NCBI GenBank assembly: GCA_903862415.1
Contig: CAIOYD010000020.1
Location: 62,001 to 126,000 of the forward strand
Length of the DNA: 64,000 nt
Direction: 5' to 3'
Origin: an uncultured Oxalobacteraceae bacterium
GTDB taxonomy: Bacteria > Pseudomonadota > Gammaproteobacteria > Burkholderiales > Burkholderiaceae_D
Shown here: positions 45,374 to 55,288 of the stretch, piece by piece
Layout of the letters: each line of letters begins with the position of its first letter
How positions within the stretch are numbered: position 1 is the stretch's first letter
Translations under genes and position numbers: made by a program
The notes under the pieces: generated by a model
Databases searched by the model: none
Seen by the model: only the letters and a program-made list of their open reading frames with translations
What the model was told of the DNA's origin: nothing

Positions 45374-47956
45374 TCAATTTCCAACGCTCGAAGAATTTCC
45401 TTTGCGGCCACGGAGAGTAAATGCAGCCACGCGTATCATTCCCTTGAAAGGAATAGGTGCAGTCATTACCGGGCTGTTCATATCGGGCTCGCTGCCATCG
45501 GTAGTAAACCGCAAGGTAAAACCAGGCAACTCGATATTGGCCAGTACAACACCATTCTCAACCTTCAATCCGGGTGCTGGAATTCTGTATTTCACTACAT
45601 TTTGCTCACTGTCGAGTTGAGGAAGCACCTGCTTTCCCAGTTGATTCACAAATTGCGACCAAGCGAGTTTGTGCAAGTGCGCTGCTTCCTCTGGATTTTG
45701 TTGACTGGTCCATGCAGGATCTTTTGCCCATGCTCGTTCTGCCAGAGCCAACATACGCGGCATGATCATATGGTCGATGCGTGCGGCATCGTGCATGGCT
45801 TCGGAAAACAACACACCTTCCATGCCGATGATGTGTGTCTGACCAAAATCAGTCAGCCTTGCACTGCCAGGTTTGCCTGCAGGGTTAATCCGATTAATCC
45901 GGATATCATCCAGAGGAATGAAATCGTATACCGTATCCAGATCGCTGTAGCCGGCCCAGTTAACGCCCAACTCATCCGGATTTTTATTGACTGCCATATC
46001 AAAATACAATTTGGTTGCCGGTGCTAGTACGGTGTTATAGCCAGCATTGGCAAGCCGATAGGCCAAATCTTCGGATTCACCCAGATTGTTCCACACATAC
46101 AGATTAAATCCATTGTGGGTAAATAACTGGTTGGGAACCAATTTACCTTCGTTATTCAGTGTCTGTTTGTGTGTGCCAAGTTCTTCCCAACCGGAAGCAA
46201 ACACACCATGTCGATGTAATATCTGATCAACGTGAGTGTAAAAATAATCCCATACTCCGGCATTGGAGTTAATTTTCATACGCTGCATCAACTTAAGACA
46301 GGCTGGCGATTGCCCCCATGCTCCGGCAGGCAGTTCATCACCACCCACATGAATGGTTGAGAGTGGCGCGCCGGCCTGTCGATGAAGCGCAACCAGCTCG
46401 GAGATGACGTGCTCAATGAACGCATAAGTCGAAGGCATGCCCGGATTCATCACATTGTCGGAATAAAGCTGGGCTGATCGGTATATCGAATGATCATCCG
46501 GATCATTCAACAAATAATGGCGTGCCTTGCGATCACCACTTTTTTCTAGCCGGCGATAGCGATATTCCATTGCCTTCACCGCCGCTCTTGAATGGCCGGG
46601 CATTTCAATTTCAGGGATCACTTCAATATGCAAACTAGCCGCATGCTGCACAATTTCAATATAATCAGCGCGACTGTAAAACCCGCTTCCATGCAGGTTG
46701 CCTGCATCCGGACCAGAACCAAAGGCCGGTTGCAGATGGTCTTTCATACTCAAGGTCTGTCCACGTTGCGAGCCATAAGCTGTTAATTCGGGAATTCCTG
46801 AAATAGCAAGCCGCCAGCCTTCATCGTCAGCCAGGTGAAAATGGAATTTATTGAGTTTGTAGCGTGCCATCAGGTCAAGTAACCTGATAACCGTTTCTTT
46901 GGTTTGGAAATTTCTGGCGACATCCAGCATCAGGCCCCTATAGCCAAACCGTGGAGCATCGATGATTTCCATTGCCTGCAGCTTGAGACCCGTTTTTTGC
47001 TCTGACAGTGGCTTCCAGAGCTGGCGCAGCGATTCAAGTCCTCGCAGCACTCCTGCGTCAGAATTGCCGGTGAGTTTAACTCCTCCTACAGGATCGATCT
47101 CCAGCCGGTACGCCTCGGGTGAGGTCTGGTTGTCGATCTGAGCAATGGCCAGATGCAATGCCGGCTGATGCTCATCAATTGATCCGGAAGGAAACTGCGC
47201 GCGCAGCAATGTCGTGGCAAAGAGTACTTCCTGCTTCAAACCGGCAGCCGCAATAATCTCAGGCATGGAAGTCCAGTACAGCGTCCCAGGTCGGTTCTCG
47301 AAATAGGCTGGCACAGGAAATACCGGCGGCAACTGCTCTGCCGGCAGATCAAGAATAATAGCGTTCTGTTTGAAAATTTCCTGCGCGCTGATGACAGACA
47401 CCGGATCATTAGCACCTTTATCCAACTGCTCTGGCCGCACCAGCGGCAACACGTGATAGTCATGAATGGCCAACCCTGCTTCGGGCTGATTATCCGATAC
47501 GAAGTAAGGTCCGGAGGGCGCGTTGGTGGTATTGGTCAGAATTTCAGGATGAAAAAATGTAATCTGCACCGATGAACCTGATGGGAGTGCGCGAAAACCT
47601 GCCAAAGGGCGCAGACGGAATAATGTACCGCTTACCTGCTCCAACACCAGATGCTGTTCCAGCTGGCCCGTAACTACTTCAGCGACACAAGTAAAATAAA
47701 TAGCCCACCCACTGGCCGGCAGGGATTCGTGGCGAAGATTGGTTAGCGTCACCAATGCTTCTGAGCGTCCATCCGGATCCTTGGCTGAAAATACATTGCG
47801 ATTGATTTCCCAGCTCATACGCAATCCAGCATCCGTTGCTGATCTGATTGCAGAAGGTGCTGCAAACAGTGCACCACAATACAGCAGCGCAGCTCCCATG
47901 ACCACCAGGACTGCCTGTCTCCAATACGTATTTTTAATCATCCATGAAACCATCAT
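45374..47956 (-). CDS. Glycoside hydrolase family 20 beta-N-acetylhexosaminidase
   Basis: Exported enzyme of 860 residues that trims terminal GlcNAc (or GalNAc) from chito-oligosaccharides. After an N-terminal signal (QAVLVVMGAALLYCGALFAA) comes a CHB_HEX carbohydrate-binding domain (~residues 45-175), a GH20b domain and the catalytic barrel. The barrel has DVARNFQTKETVIRLLDLMARYKLNKFHFHLADDEGWRL and the catalytic pair Asp540-Glu541 in HVGGDELPAGAW. A C-terminal CHB_HEX_C-like domain ends the protein. Layout and length match bacterial chitobiases. It follows the MFS gene by 41 bases and precedes the TonB receptor. Confidence 0.94.
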   Translation of the reverse strand: MMVSWMIKNTYWRQAVLVVMGAALLYCGALFAAPSAIRSATDAGLRMSWEINRNVFSAKDPDGRSEALVTLTNLRHESLPASGWAIYFTCVAEVVTGQLEQHLVLEQVSGTLFRLRPLAGFRALPSGSSVQITFFHPEILTNTTNAPSGPYFVSDNQPEAGLAIHDYHVLPLVRPEQLDKGANDPVSVISAQEIFKQNAIILDLPAEQLPPVFPVPAYFENRPGTLYWTSMPEIIAAAGLKQEVLFATTLLRAQFPSGSIDEHQPALHLAIAQIDNQTSPEAYRLEIDPVGGVKLTGNSDAGVLRGLESLRQLWKPLSEQKTGLKLQAMEIIDAPRFGYRGLMLDVARNFQTKETVIRLLDLMARYKLNKFHFHLADDEGWRLAISGIPELTAYGSQRGQTLSMKDHLQPAFGSGPDAGNLHGSGFYSRADYIEIVQHAASLHIEVIPEIEMPGHSRAAVKAMEYRYRRLEKSGDRKARHYLLNDPDDHSIYRSAQLYSDNVMNPGMPSTYAFIEHVISELVALHRQAGAPLSTIHVGGDELPAGAWGQSPACLKLMQRMKINSNAGVWDYFYTHVDQILHRHGVFASGWEELGTHKQTLNNEGKLVPNQLFTHNGFNLYVWNNLGESEDLAYRLANAGYNTVLAPATKLYFDMAVNKNPDELGVNWAGYSDLDTVYDFIPLDDIRINRINPAGKPGSARLTDFGQTHIIGMEGVLFSEAMHDAARIDHMIMPRMLALAERAWAKDPAWTSQQNPEEAAHLHKLAWSQFVNQLGKQVLPQLDSEQNVVKYRIPAPGLKVENGVVLANIELPGFTLRFTTDGSEPDMNSPVMTAPIPFKGMIRVAAFTLRGRKGNSSSVGN

Positions 47957-47997
47957 GGTTACCCCAAAAAAATCAACTGCAATTGGCCGGACATGTT

Positions 47998-49908
47998 TTA
48001 AGCGCTTTTAGTGACGAAACTGGTTTCGATTTCTTCTAGCGATTTTCCTTTTGTTTCTGGCAGGAAGAATGCAACAGTGATGAAATAGATCACCGTACAG
48101 GCCGCCCAAAACAGAAACATGGCATAAAAACCGTAATTTCCCACGATAGGCAAAAAGGTGGCGGCAATAATGGTGGCGACTCCCTGATTAATCAACAATG
48201 CAATCCCCATTCCTGCTGAACGAATCCGGGTTGGCATTAATTCCGAAAGAGCGAGCCAGACACAAACGCCAGGTCCGATTGAAAAAAAGGCGACAAACAT
48301 GGCAATAAATAATACCGCCAGCAACCCATTGGATTTATCCGGGATAGGTCCAAGTTTGGCCCGTTCTACTTTCAGGACTCTGACTGCAGTGGATTTTTCT
48401 GGTGCGTCATCAAACAAAGAAATAATCTGGGCGCTGCGAATTTTTTCCGCATTTTCCAGAAGATCTCTGGAAGTTTTTGGTAAATCACTCACTACTTTCC
48501 GGGCATGTTCAATGAGCGCGCGTTCATCCAGATCACGATTTCCTGCTAACTTCAATCGCTGGGCTTCGCTGAGCAGGCCCTGATCAGAAACACTCAACTG
48601 ATTGAACACCTCTTTGGCTGCTGCAAGAATTTGCAGTGATTCCGCAGTCGGCATAAAGGCCTCAGCTACCCGCTGCTTGTCACCATAGTTATAAAGTATG
48701 CTGATTTGCAGTGGCTCTTTGGATAGAGAGCTTACTAAGGTGGAGTGTTCCAAATCCAATTCGAGTTTATTATCAATGATCATGGCACTGACTTCATTCA
48801 CAACATCAGTCCGCTTCGATTCGATGCTGTAAAAAAGTCCGGAAAGCAGGCATAAGGAAATAATAATCCCACCCGTACCCATCTTCAGGAGGAAAACCCG
48901 TCCTTTGCGTTCCACCAACATAATCGCAACGATCGTCATCACGGAATTTAAAATTTTGATGCTGGTTCCATAGCCCGAAGCCGATACCGAATCCAACCCA
49001 GCCTTTTGGAGTATCGTTGACATGAACTGTAAAATGGAATTAATGCCTGTGGCCTGATTGCAGCCTAAAATCACGCAGGCCAGAATAAAAGGAATCACAT
49101 ACCGGCGTTGCGTGAAAATTTCACTCATGGCCTCAATAAAAGTCACCTTCTGACGATTATGTTCATGCGCCAGTGCATCGTTGATTTCCTGGTATTCCAT
49201 TTCCGAATCAGCCTGTGAGCGCATGCGCACAAGTGCGGTCCTGGCTGCGTCCGTTTTTCCGTGCCTGATCAGCCAGCGAGGAGACTCTGACAAAAATAAG
49301 GTTCCAATTAAAAACAGCACACCCGGATAAATGACGGTCAAAAACATGCTGCGCCAGGCGTGGTCTGCAGCTGCGACGACCAGCGTCTTATCTGCTCCTG
49401 CCATCTGAATCGCCTGCTCGGCATTATTGATAAAGTAGGCGCCCACGAAAGCGGCCAACACTATTCCTACCGTTAACATAAACTGAAATACGGCAGTTCC
49501 GCGTCCACGTGCATTTGAAGGCAGGCATTCAGCAAGATACAGAGGAACCACGACAGCGATCACACCACCACTCATGCCCTGCAGCAGTCGTCCTAAAACA
49601 AGGGGCTCAAAGGTTTGCGATACAAAAATGATCGCCACACTTCCTACAAACATCAACCCACTCACGATCATCATCACCTTGCGTCCCAACCAATCAGCAA
49701 GCAATCCGGCTACAACTGAGCCGAGTATGGACCCAGCCAATACTGCCGCCACAACGAACGAAAGCTGTTGTTCGGTTAATTGAATAGCCTGATTAAGGTA
49801 GGATAAAGCGGGATCAATAACGCCGATATCAATGCCATACAACAAGCCCCCAAATCCGCTCACCAGCAGAATAAGTCGGTTATAGGTCACAGAAGAATTT
49901 TGGCTCAT
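47998..49908 (-). CDS. Sugar-porter MFS transporter with a ~160-residue periplasmic insert
   Basis: Inner-membrane transporter of 636 residues in the sugar-porter family, which normally has 450-500. Family motifs are present: GFGGLLYGIDIGVI, DWLGRKVMM, SESPRWLIRHGK, ATGINSILQF and PETKGKSLEEIE. Between predicted helix 9 (TGGIIISLCLLSGLFYS) and helix 10 (NGLLAVLFIAMFVAFFSIG) lies an extra, mostly helical, hydrophilic segment at about residues 362-525. By standard topology this faces the periplasm. It may bind substrate or a partner enzyme. The gene leads the GH20/TonB receptor run and has a terminator-like hairpin in its leader. Confidence 0.9.
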   Translation of the reverse strand: MSQNSSVTYNRLILLVSGFGGLLYGIDIGVIDPALSYLNQAIQLTEQQLSFVVAAVLAGSILGSVVAGLLADWLGRKVMMIVSGLMFVGSVAIIFVSQTFEPLVLGRLLQGMSGGVIAVVVPLYLAECLPSNARGRGTAVFQFMLTVGIVLAAFVGAYFINNAEQAIQMAGADKTLVVAAADHAWRSMFLTVIYPGVLFLIGTLFLSESPRWLIRHGKTDAARTALVRMRSQADSEMEYQEINDALAHEHNRQKVTFIEAMSEIFTQRRYVIPFILACVILGCNQATGINSILQFMSTILQKAGLDSVSASGYGTSIKILNSVMTIVAIMLVERKGRVFLLKMGTGGIIISLCLLSGLFYSIESKRTDVVNEVSAMIIDNKLELDLEHSTLVSSLSKEPLQISILYNYGDKQRVAEAFMPTAESLQILAAAKEVFNQLSVSDQGLLSEAQRLKLAGNRDLDERALIEHARKVVSDLPKTSRDLLENAEKIRSAQIISLFDDAPEKSTAVRVLKVERAKLGPIPDKSNGLLAVLFIAMFVAFFSIGPGVCVWLALSELMPTRIRSAGMGIALLINQGVATIIAATFLPIVGNYGFYAMFLFWAACTVIYFITVAFFLPETKGKSLEEIETSFVTKSA

Positions 49909-49963
49909 AACTACTTATTCCATTTAAATTAGTATCAAACGTAGTTGACCACTTGATCAAAAC

Positions 49964-49993
49964 AAAAAAATCCGACGTTTTTTGGAACGTCGG
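49964..49993 (-). terminator. Terminator-like hairpin in the leader of the MFS gene
   Basis: On the minus strand the arms CCGACGTT and AACGTCGG flank a six-base loop and are followed by A and seven T. The T-run ends 55 bases before the MFS start codon. It could end transcripts from the upstream two-component genes or act as an attenuator of the MFS-GH20 unit. A smaller stem (ACGAC/GTCGT at about 50004-50017) lies just upstream in the same leader. Confidence 0.65.
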
Positions 49994-50442
49994 GATCTAG
50001 GACGACTGGGGGGTCGTAATTATTTGATGCACGTGGTTGATCCCATCTTAAAAGTCGATTCAGAGAGAGATATTCCGTCTGGCCATATCACTATTAAGCA
50101 TATTAATTTTGCTCAATTTTAATTAACCGGACATCAAAAGGTTTTCTGCTGTCTTAACTTGAATGAGATACTAGCAGTGGTGGGTATGTAAAGGAAGTGA
50201 TTGATATATTTTAAACAAAATTATTTAAGTCATTGATTATAAACGTTATTTTTGCAGATAAAATAAATTGAGCTTACCTTTCTTTACATTGAAAAAGATA
50301 GACAACTTCAGACACTATGAAACTACCTGATCCAGCCAATCAGCGAGCAGATATAAAAGCAGATTTAAAAATATAACTTATTAAAACCTTACAAAACTTT
50401 ACGAAAAGTTTGCCAATACTGTTGGAATTATGAAAAAAAACC
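49994..50442. other. AT-rich intergenic region, 3' of histidine kinase gene and 5' of MFS gene
   Basis: No supported gene. Besides the small ACGAC/GTCGT stem, it has AT-rich sequence from about 50090 to 50440 and the segment TTTGATGCACGTGGTTGATC (from about 50023), with partial dyad symmetry around GCACGTGG. The promoter of the MFS operon should be here. Confidence 0.5.
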
Positions 50443-51894
50443 TCAATGCGGAAGTTTAATGATGGCATTCAAACCACCCTCCGGATGATTTTCAAGTATC
50501 AATTCACCACCATGGGCTTCAATGACACTGCGTGCTATGCCCAGTCCCAACCCCATGCCACCAACATTTTGTTCTCGCCCATGAATGAGTCGCACATATG
50601 GATCAAACAGACTTGCAAACGCATCATCCGGAACACCAGGACCATGATCGCGCACCTGAATAACCACCCATTGTTCATCCGCAGTGACGCTTAATTCGGC
50701 AGTCTCGCCATAGAACAAAGCATTGTCCAAAAGATTGCCGATCGCACGCTTCAATGCCAATGGCTTGCCACGCACCGTCATTCCTGATTCGGAAAACGCC
50801 ACATTGTAATGTGCCAACTGTGCGCTGCGCACAAGTCGTCGGATCAATACGTCTAATTTAATTTCCGTGGAATTTTCATGAATATCACTGTCTTTTACAA
50901 ATTGCAACGCACCTTTAACCATCATATCCAGGTCATCCAGATCTTCTTCAAATTCCGACCGCAGCAGGTCATCATCAAGCAGTTCGGAACGCAGCTTAAG
51001 ACGTGTTATCGGCGTTCGCAAATCATGCGAGATCGAAATAAAAAGACGCTCGCGATCTTCCAGATAAGACTGGATGCGCAAGCGCATGGCGCTGAAAGCA
51101 CGTGCGGTATTAATAAATTCCCGGCTACCGGTCTCAGGCAATACCGGTGGATTTTCGCCTTTGCCGAATGCTTCTGCTGCTTCTGAGAGCGCTGAAAGAG
51201 GCCTGGTAATCCAGCGCACCACCATGAAAGAGAGCAGCAAGACTGCTGCCAGCGACAGACCCTGCGACACCAGATGATCGAATGACAGCGGATCATTGAC
51301 ATTCAGAAAATAGGGATTGGGCATAATCGAAGCCAGATATAACCAGTTGCCTGATTCAAGTTCGGTCTGGATTACCAGCACCGGGGCCGGATCTGGCTTG
51401 ATCAACAATATATGTTGAACCCAGCTTTCGGGCAGATCAACGATACGCGTTCCATCCACCGAAGTGGTCAGCTGATCTGGCCATGCCAACCCCACCCGTA
51501 TCGTGTGGGTGTTGGGCAAATCAGCTTCCAGCGTGTTTTTGACTTTGAGAACAACAGTTTTCGCCAGTCCCAACGGGGCGATTTCAATGATCGGCACATA
51601 AGTTGAATTGTTTTGCACAAAAAACCGTGTACCTCCCATTTCCCTGAATTGCTGAATCAAAACAGTGCGATAACTGGAAGGCAAACTACTAAAAAAACGG
51701 ATTGAGCTCGACGCACTGTGGGCCAAATATTGTGCTGCTATTTGGGCGTCGGCTTCCGACTTACTGCGTTGCTGTGCCGCCCAGATGAAACTGCCAGCGA
51801 GTTGGGTTACCAGAACACCAAACACCATGACCAGGGATAACCGGCCCAGCAGTGATTGCGGCAACCAGCGCAATAACCGGTCAGCTTTAATCAT
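50443..51894 (-). CDS. Sensor histidine kinase (EnvZ-like, HAMP-containing)
   Basis: Inner-membrane sensor of 483 residues: transmembrane helix (LLGRLSLVMVFGVLVTQLAGSFIW), a ~180-residue periplasmic domain, a second helix (GLSLAAVLLLSFMVVRW), HAMP (ITRPLSALSEAAEAFGKGE), then H-box SISHDLRTPITRLKLRSELL. The ATPase domain has NLLDNALFYG, RDHGPGVPDD and GGMGLGLGIA. It overlaps the response regulator gene by 8 bases. The sugar-binding protein gene upstream in the same unit probably supplies its ligand signal. Confidence 0.94.
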   Translation of the reverse strand: MIKADRLLRWLPQSLLGRLSLVMVFGVLVTQLAGSFIWAAQQRSKSEADAQIAAQYLAHSASSSIRFFSSLPSSYRTVLIQQFREMGGTRFFVQNNSTYVPIIEIAPLGLAKTVVLKVKNTLEADLPNTHTIRVGLAWPDQLTTSVDGTRIVDLPESWVQHILLIKPDPAPVLVIQTELESGNWLYLASIMPNPYFLNVNDPLSFDHLVSQGLSLAAVLLLSFMVVRWITRPLSALSEAAEAFGKGENPPVLPETGSREFINTARAFSAMRLRIQSYLEDRERLFISISHDLRTPITRLKLRSELLDDDLLRSEFEEDLDDLDMMVKGALQFVKDSDIHENSTEIKLDVLIRRLVRSAQLAHYNVAFSESGMTVRGKPLALKRAIGNLLDNALFYGETAELSVTADEQWVVIQVRDHGPGVPDDAFASLFDPYVRLIHGREQNVGGMGLGLGIARSVIEAHGGELILENHPEGGLNAIIKLPH

Positions 51895-52606
51895 GGGAAA
51901 CGCTCACTTCGGCAGAAAATACATAGCCTGCACCGCGCACTGTTTTAATCAAGACGAACTGCTTGCCGTCATCTTTTAACAGTAATCGCAATCGACTGAT
52001 CTGCACATCCAGAGTGCGGTCTAACGGACCAACATCGCGCCCTCGTGTTTCCTCACATAACACCCTGCGATCCAGAACTTCGGCAGGATGCTCGGCAAAA
52101 TATTTGAGCAATTGAAAATCCAGACCCGTCAACGGCACGACCTGATCATTGCTGTCAATAACAGTACGCTCAATCAAATCAAGTGTAAATCCGCCGAAAC
52201 GGTAATAGCGGCAACTGGTCGATGAAATCGTATCTGGGGTATACCGACGCAGAATGGCTTTAATTCGCGCCAGCAGTTCGCGGGGACTGTAGGGTTTGGC
52301 GATGTAATCATCCGATCCTAGCTCTAAGCCTACAATCCGGTCCGTTTCAGCCGAACTGGCCGTGAGCATAATAATTGGTACGTTGGAGCGTTGACGAACA
52401 ATTTTACACAGAGCAAACCCGTCGGTATCGGGTAACATGATATCCAGAATCACCAGTGACCACTGGTCGATCTGGCTGTTAAACTCGGCAATAAAACTTT
52501 CACCGTTGTGTGCCAGCGTTACTTCGTACTGATTTTTTTCAAGGTAAGTTTTAAGTAATAATCGTGTTTTCTGATCGTCATCTACGATGAGTATTTTGCG
52601 AAGCAT
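51887..52606 (-). CDS. OmpR-family response regulator
   Basis: DNA-binding regulator of 239 residues. The receiver domain has Asp9-Asp11 in LIVDDDQK, phospho-acceptor Asp55 in VILDIMLPD and Lys102 in IAKPYSPREL. The C-terminal winged helix includes LTGLDFQLLKYFAEHPAEVLDRRVL and a last segment QFVLIKTVRGAGYVF. It is cognate to the overlapping histidine kinase gene and is a likely activator of nearby sugar genes. Confidence 0.94.
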   Translation of the reverse strand: MLRKILIVDDDQKTRLLLKTYLEKNQYEVTLAHNGESFIAEFNSQIDQWSLVILDIMLPDTDGFALCKIVRQRSNVPIIMLTASSAETDRIVGLELGSDDYIAKPYSPRELLARIKAILRRYTPDTISSTSCRYYRFGGFTLDLIERTVIDSNDQVVPLTGLDFQLLKYFAEHPAEVLDRRVLCEETRGRDVGPLDRTLDVQISRLRLLLKDDGKQFVLIKTVRGAGYVFSAEVSVSHD

Positions 52607-52626
52607 ATGTTTCCCTGAGCGCGTGC

Positions 52627-53901
52627 TTATTGTCGGTTATTGATATTGAAAGTATGGAAGATGGCAGCAAGCTTTTTCTGGGTCTCCGCCGCGGTGACTG
52701 TGTCATCGATGAAAAAATGATGAATCACAACGATAATCGCATCCCGGGTCGATTCATCAGTTGCCATCCGATGCACCAGACTCGGTGCCTGCACGGATAC
52801 TCCTTCTGCAAATTTGCTCCAGGAGGCACGTGCGCAACTGTCCATGCGCGCCGGATCGGCATCGCGTCGTACTGATACAGATCCTTTGATTGCGTTATAG
52901 TCGGTTTGTAACGATGGCGTGGCGACCAACCTGGCCAGTTTTTCCTGAGCCGGACCACGTTGAAAATTAGTAGCAAACATCGACAGGGTATCAACACTGT
53001 ACAGATGATATTTCCCTGTTCCTGGCATGGCGGCACAAGAAAACTCATCGTCGGTTGGGTACCCCATCCCGTTCAATTCACCCTTGGCCCAGTCACCCAT
53101 GATCATCATGGCAGCTTCCCGGTTGGCAAACTGGCGCACGACATTCGGCCATGTTTTTTCTTCGACCGGGGCATTCATCCAGGATTTCATGATACGTAAG
53201 CGTTCCAAGGCTTCGATTAACCGATGATCCAGCACTGCCTGAACGCTTTGCTTAACAAACAACTCACGATGATATGCCGGACCACTTTCAGCCAAAATCA
53301 GATTTTCAAACAACGCCGTCACCTGCCATGATTCATTGCTTTGTGCCAGTGGCACGATGCCGGCAGTTTTTAATTTTGCCGCCACCACAACCATATCATC
53401 CCAATTTTCAGGCGGCGACAGCTTGAGTGCAGTTAAAATTTTTCGGTTGTAAAACAGGGTGTTAATTCTATGGATACCCAACGGTGCGGCAACCACGTGT
53501 TTGCGCGGCTGTATGAGTGCAAGAACCGTGGGAAAGAAGCTGGTATTCCACTTATTGTCATTCGCCACTTTGTCCAATTCCAGCAAAAAACCCAGATCAT
53601 CCCAGTCACGAATTGAAATGCCGATGGCCTGAGTTACCGCCGGTGCATTTCCAGAAAGAATCCGGCTTTTCAATACTTTCCCTGCACCCAGTCCTGCTCC
53701 GCCTGGAATTGCCACATCCTGCCAGTACACACCCTCATCGGCCAGACGGCCCGCAAGCAACGTAGCTGCCTTGCGTTCACTATCTGAAGTCCACCAATGC
53801 AAAACTTGCAAAGTGCTTTCGGACTTGGGAGCTTCACACCAGCCCGTAGTCATGAGCGAGAAAAAAATACATGTGACGATGAAGGCGGTTCTTGCGAACA
53901 T
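52627..53901 (-). CDS. ABC-type sugar-binding periplasmic protein without transporter genes
   Basis: Family 1 extracellular solute-binding protein of 424 residues with signal peptide (FARTAFIVTCIFFSLMTTGW). Family features are LQVLHWWTSDSERKAATLLA, VTQAIGISIRDW, GIHRINTLFYNRKIL and AAMMIMGDWAKGEL; it resembles glucose/mannose-binding proteins. No permease or ATPase gene accompanies it. It lies 20 bases upstream of the response regulator and is co-oriented, so it probably acts as a periplasmic co-sensor for the kinase. I use ATG 53901; a GTG at 53946 would add 15 residues before the signal. Confidence 0.88.
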   Translation of the reverse strand: MFARTAFIVTCIFFSLMTTGWCEAPKSESTLQVLHWWTSDSERKAATLLAGRLADEGVYWQDVAIPGGAGLGAGKVLKSRILSGNAPAVTQAIGISIRDWDDLGFLLELDKVANDNKWNTSFFPTVLALIQPRKHVVAAPLGIHRINTLFYNRKILTALKLSPPENWDDMVVVAAKLKTAGIVPLAQSNESWQVTALFENLILAESGPAYHRELFVKQSVQAVLDHRLIEALERLRIMKSWMNAPVEEKTWPNVVRQFANREAAMMIMGDWAKGELNGMGYPTDDEFSCAAMPGTGKYHLYSVDTLSMFATNFQRGPAQEKLARLVATPSLQTDYNAIKGSVSVRRDADPARMDSCARASWSKFAEGVSVQAPSLVHRMATDESTRDAIIVVIHHFFIDDTVTAAETQKKLAAIFHTFNINNRQ

Positions 53902-54145
53902 TCCGGCAATATTTAGTGTCTGGGAAAAGAGGATGAACGAAGTCACTTAATTTTTAGTTGTAGTTTTAAAAGTAGGGTTAAAGCCTGATCGCGTTTTTCA
54001 ATATAAGGAGTGCCGATCAGACTGTCAACAATTGCTTAAAAATTGGCAACATCAAAAGTGAAATTACGGTTATTATTCGAAATTGGATTTAAAGTGGTAT
54101 TAACATGGACTGTATAATTCAACTTGGATCAGCAAAGGTTATTTA

Positions 54146-55288
54146 ATGAAAGCAGCGCTATTTTTTGACATGTTTTTGGCTATTATTGGTACTTTTTTGA
54201 AGTTTCTGCTGCTTTGCATGGCCGTGTTTGCTTACACGACCTGCCGATCGGACAGCGATATCGGCACGTTTGCGCATGTGCCATTTTCAACCGAAATCGT
54301 CGTGCGTACAGCGGAAAACTTTAGAACCGAAACAGATGTGACTGCATTTGTTAAGCTGTGCTCCAGACATCATGTTACCGTCATCAGTTTATTGGTCAAG
54401 CAGGATGAAGATAGTCAGATACCTTCTGGAAGGGTTTATTTTCACAGCAAGATTGCCCAAATTGCGCCAGGTTATCAGGAGTTTGATGTGCTTCAATCCA
54501 TGCTCAACCTTGCCCATCCGCTTGGAATTCAGGTGCGGGCATGGGTTCCACAATTCCACGATCAGTCAGCTGTATTGACGCATCCTGAATGGCAGATGAT
54601 GGCATTTGAAAAGGGGGAGGTAGTGCCTTATACGGGATCGGGCAACAAAGAAATTTTTGCCAACCCGCTTGATCCTCAGGTTCAACAATACGAACTCGAC
54701 ATCCTCATGGAAATAGCCGCGAACTATCCCGTTGATGGAATTACTTTGGACTGGCTGCGCTTTGATAACTACAACATGGATGTGAGCTATACCACCAGCA
54801 AGATTTTTCAGTCCCAGACCGGCATTTCACCATTAACGATTGATTTCACGCGCGACGGGCCAGAACGTATTCAATGGAACAAGTTCAGGACTGACGGAAT
54901 CGCCAACTACGCAGGGCGCGTACGTGCAAGTCTGCCCGCCTCATTGCCCATCGGCGTTTTTATACTGCCGCCAGAATTCGAGGAAGTTGCACAGGACGCG
55001 GGCAAGTTCAACGTCTCGGTCAATTTTCTTGCGCCGATGTGCTACTTCCGCGACTGGGATTTCCCGATAGACTGGGTATGGAATAACTGCATGGCAAACA
55101 CCGCAAACAAAGCCGCCGGAAAAGCTATATTACCCACCATGGATTCCGGTTTATCTGATCAACAATACCGACAGATACTGTCACACATACGTGATGAGTA
55201 TCCTCAGGTTTCCATGCTTTCCTGGTTCCACCACGGACAGTGGACTGAAAATATGCTTGAACGTATTGCTCTCATGCGGACCTGGTAA
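54146..55288 (+). CDS. Putative glycosidase of the GHL10 / family 10-like type
   Basis: Membrane-anchored or exported protein of 380 residues with an N-terminal hydrophobic segment (FLAIIGTFLKFLLLCMAVFAY). The TIM-barrel core matches the glycosyl-hydrolase-like GHL10 (DUF187/YngK) pattern: GIQVRAWVPQ, HPEWQMM, NPLDPQVQQYELDILMEIA and the conserved NYPVDGITLDWLRFDNY with acidic residues, then NVSVNFLAPMCYFRDW. Substrates of this family are poorly known; cell-wall or alpha-linked glycans have been suggested. It is the only plus-strand gene of the cluster and overlaps the halogenase-like gene by 17 bases. Confidence 0.75.
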   Translation: MKAALFFDMFLAIIGTFLKFLLLCMAVFAYTTCRSDSDIGTFAHVPFSTEIVVRTAENFRTETDVTAFVKLCSRHHVTVISLLVKQDEDSQIPSGRVYFHSKIAQIAPGYQEFDVLQSMLNLAHPLGIQVRAWVPQFHDQSAVLTHPEWQMMAFEKGEVVPYTGSGNKEIFANPLDPQVQQYELDILMEIAANYPVDGITLDWLRFDNYNMDVSYTTSKIFQSQTGISPLTIDFTRDGPERIQWNKFRTDGIANYAGRVRASLPASLPIGVFILPPEFEEVAQDAGKFNVSVNFLAPMCYFRDWDFPIDWVWNNCMANTANKAAGKAILPTMDSGLSDQQYRQILSHIRDEYPQVSMLSWFHHGQWTENMLERIALMRTW

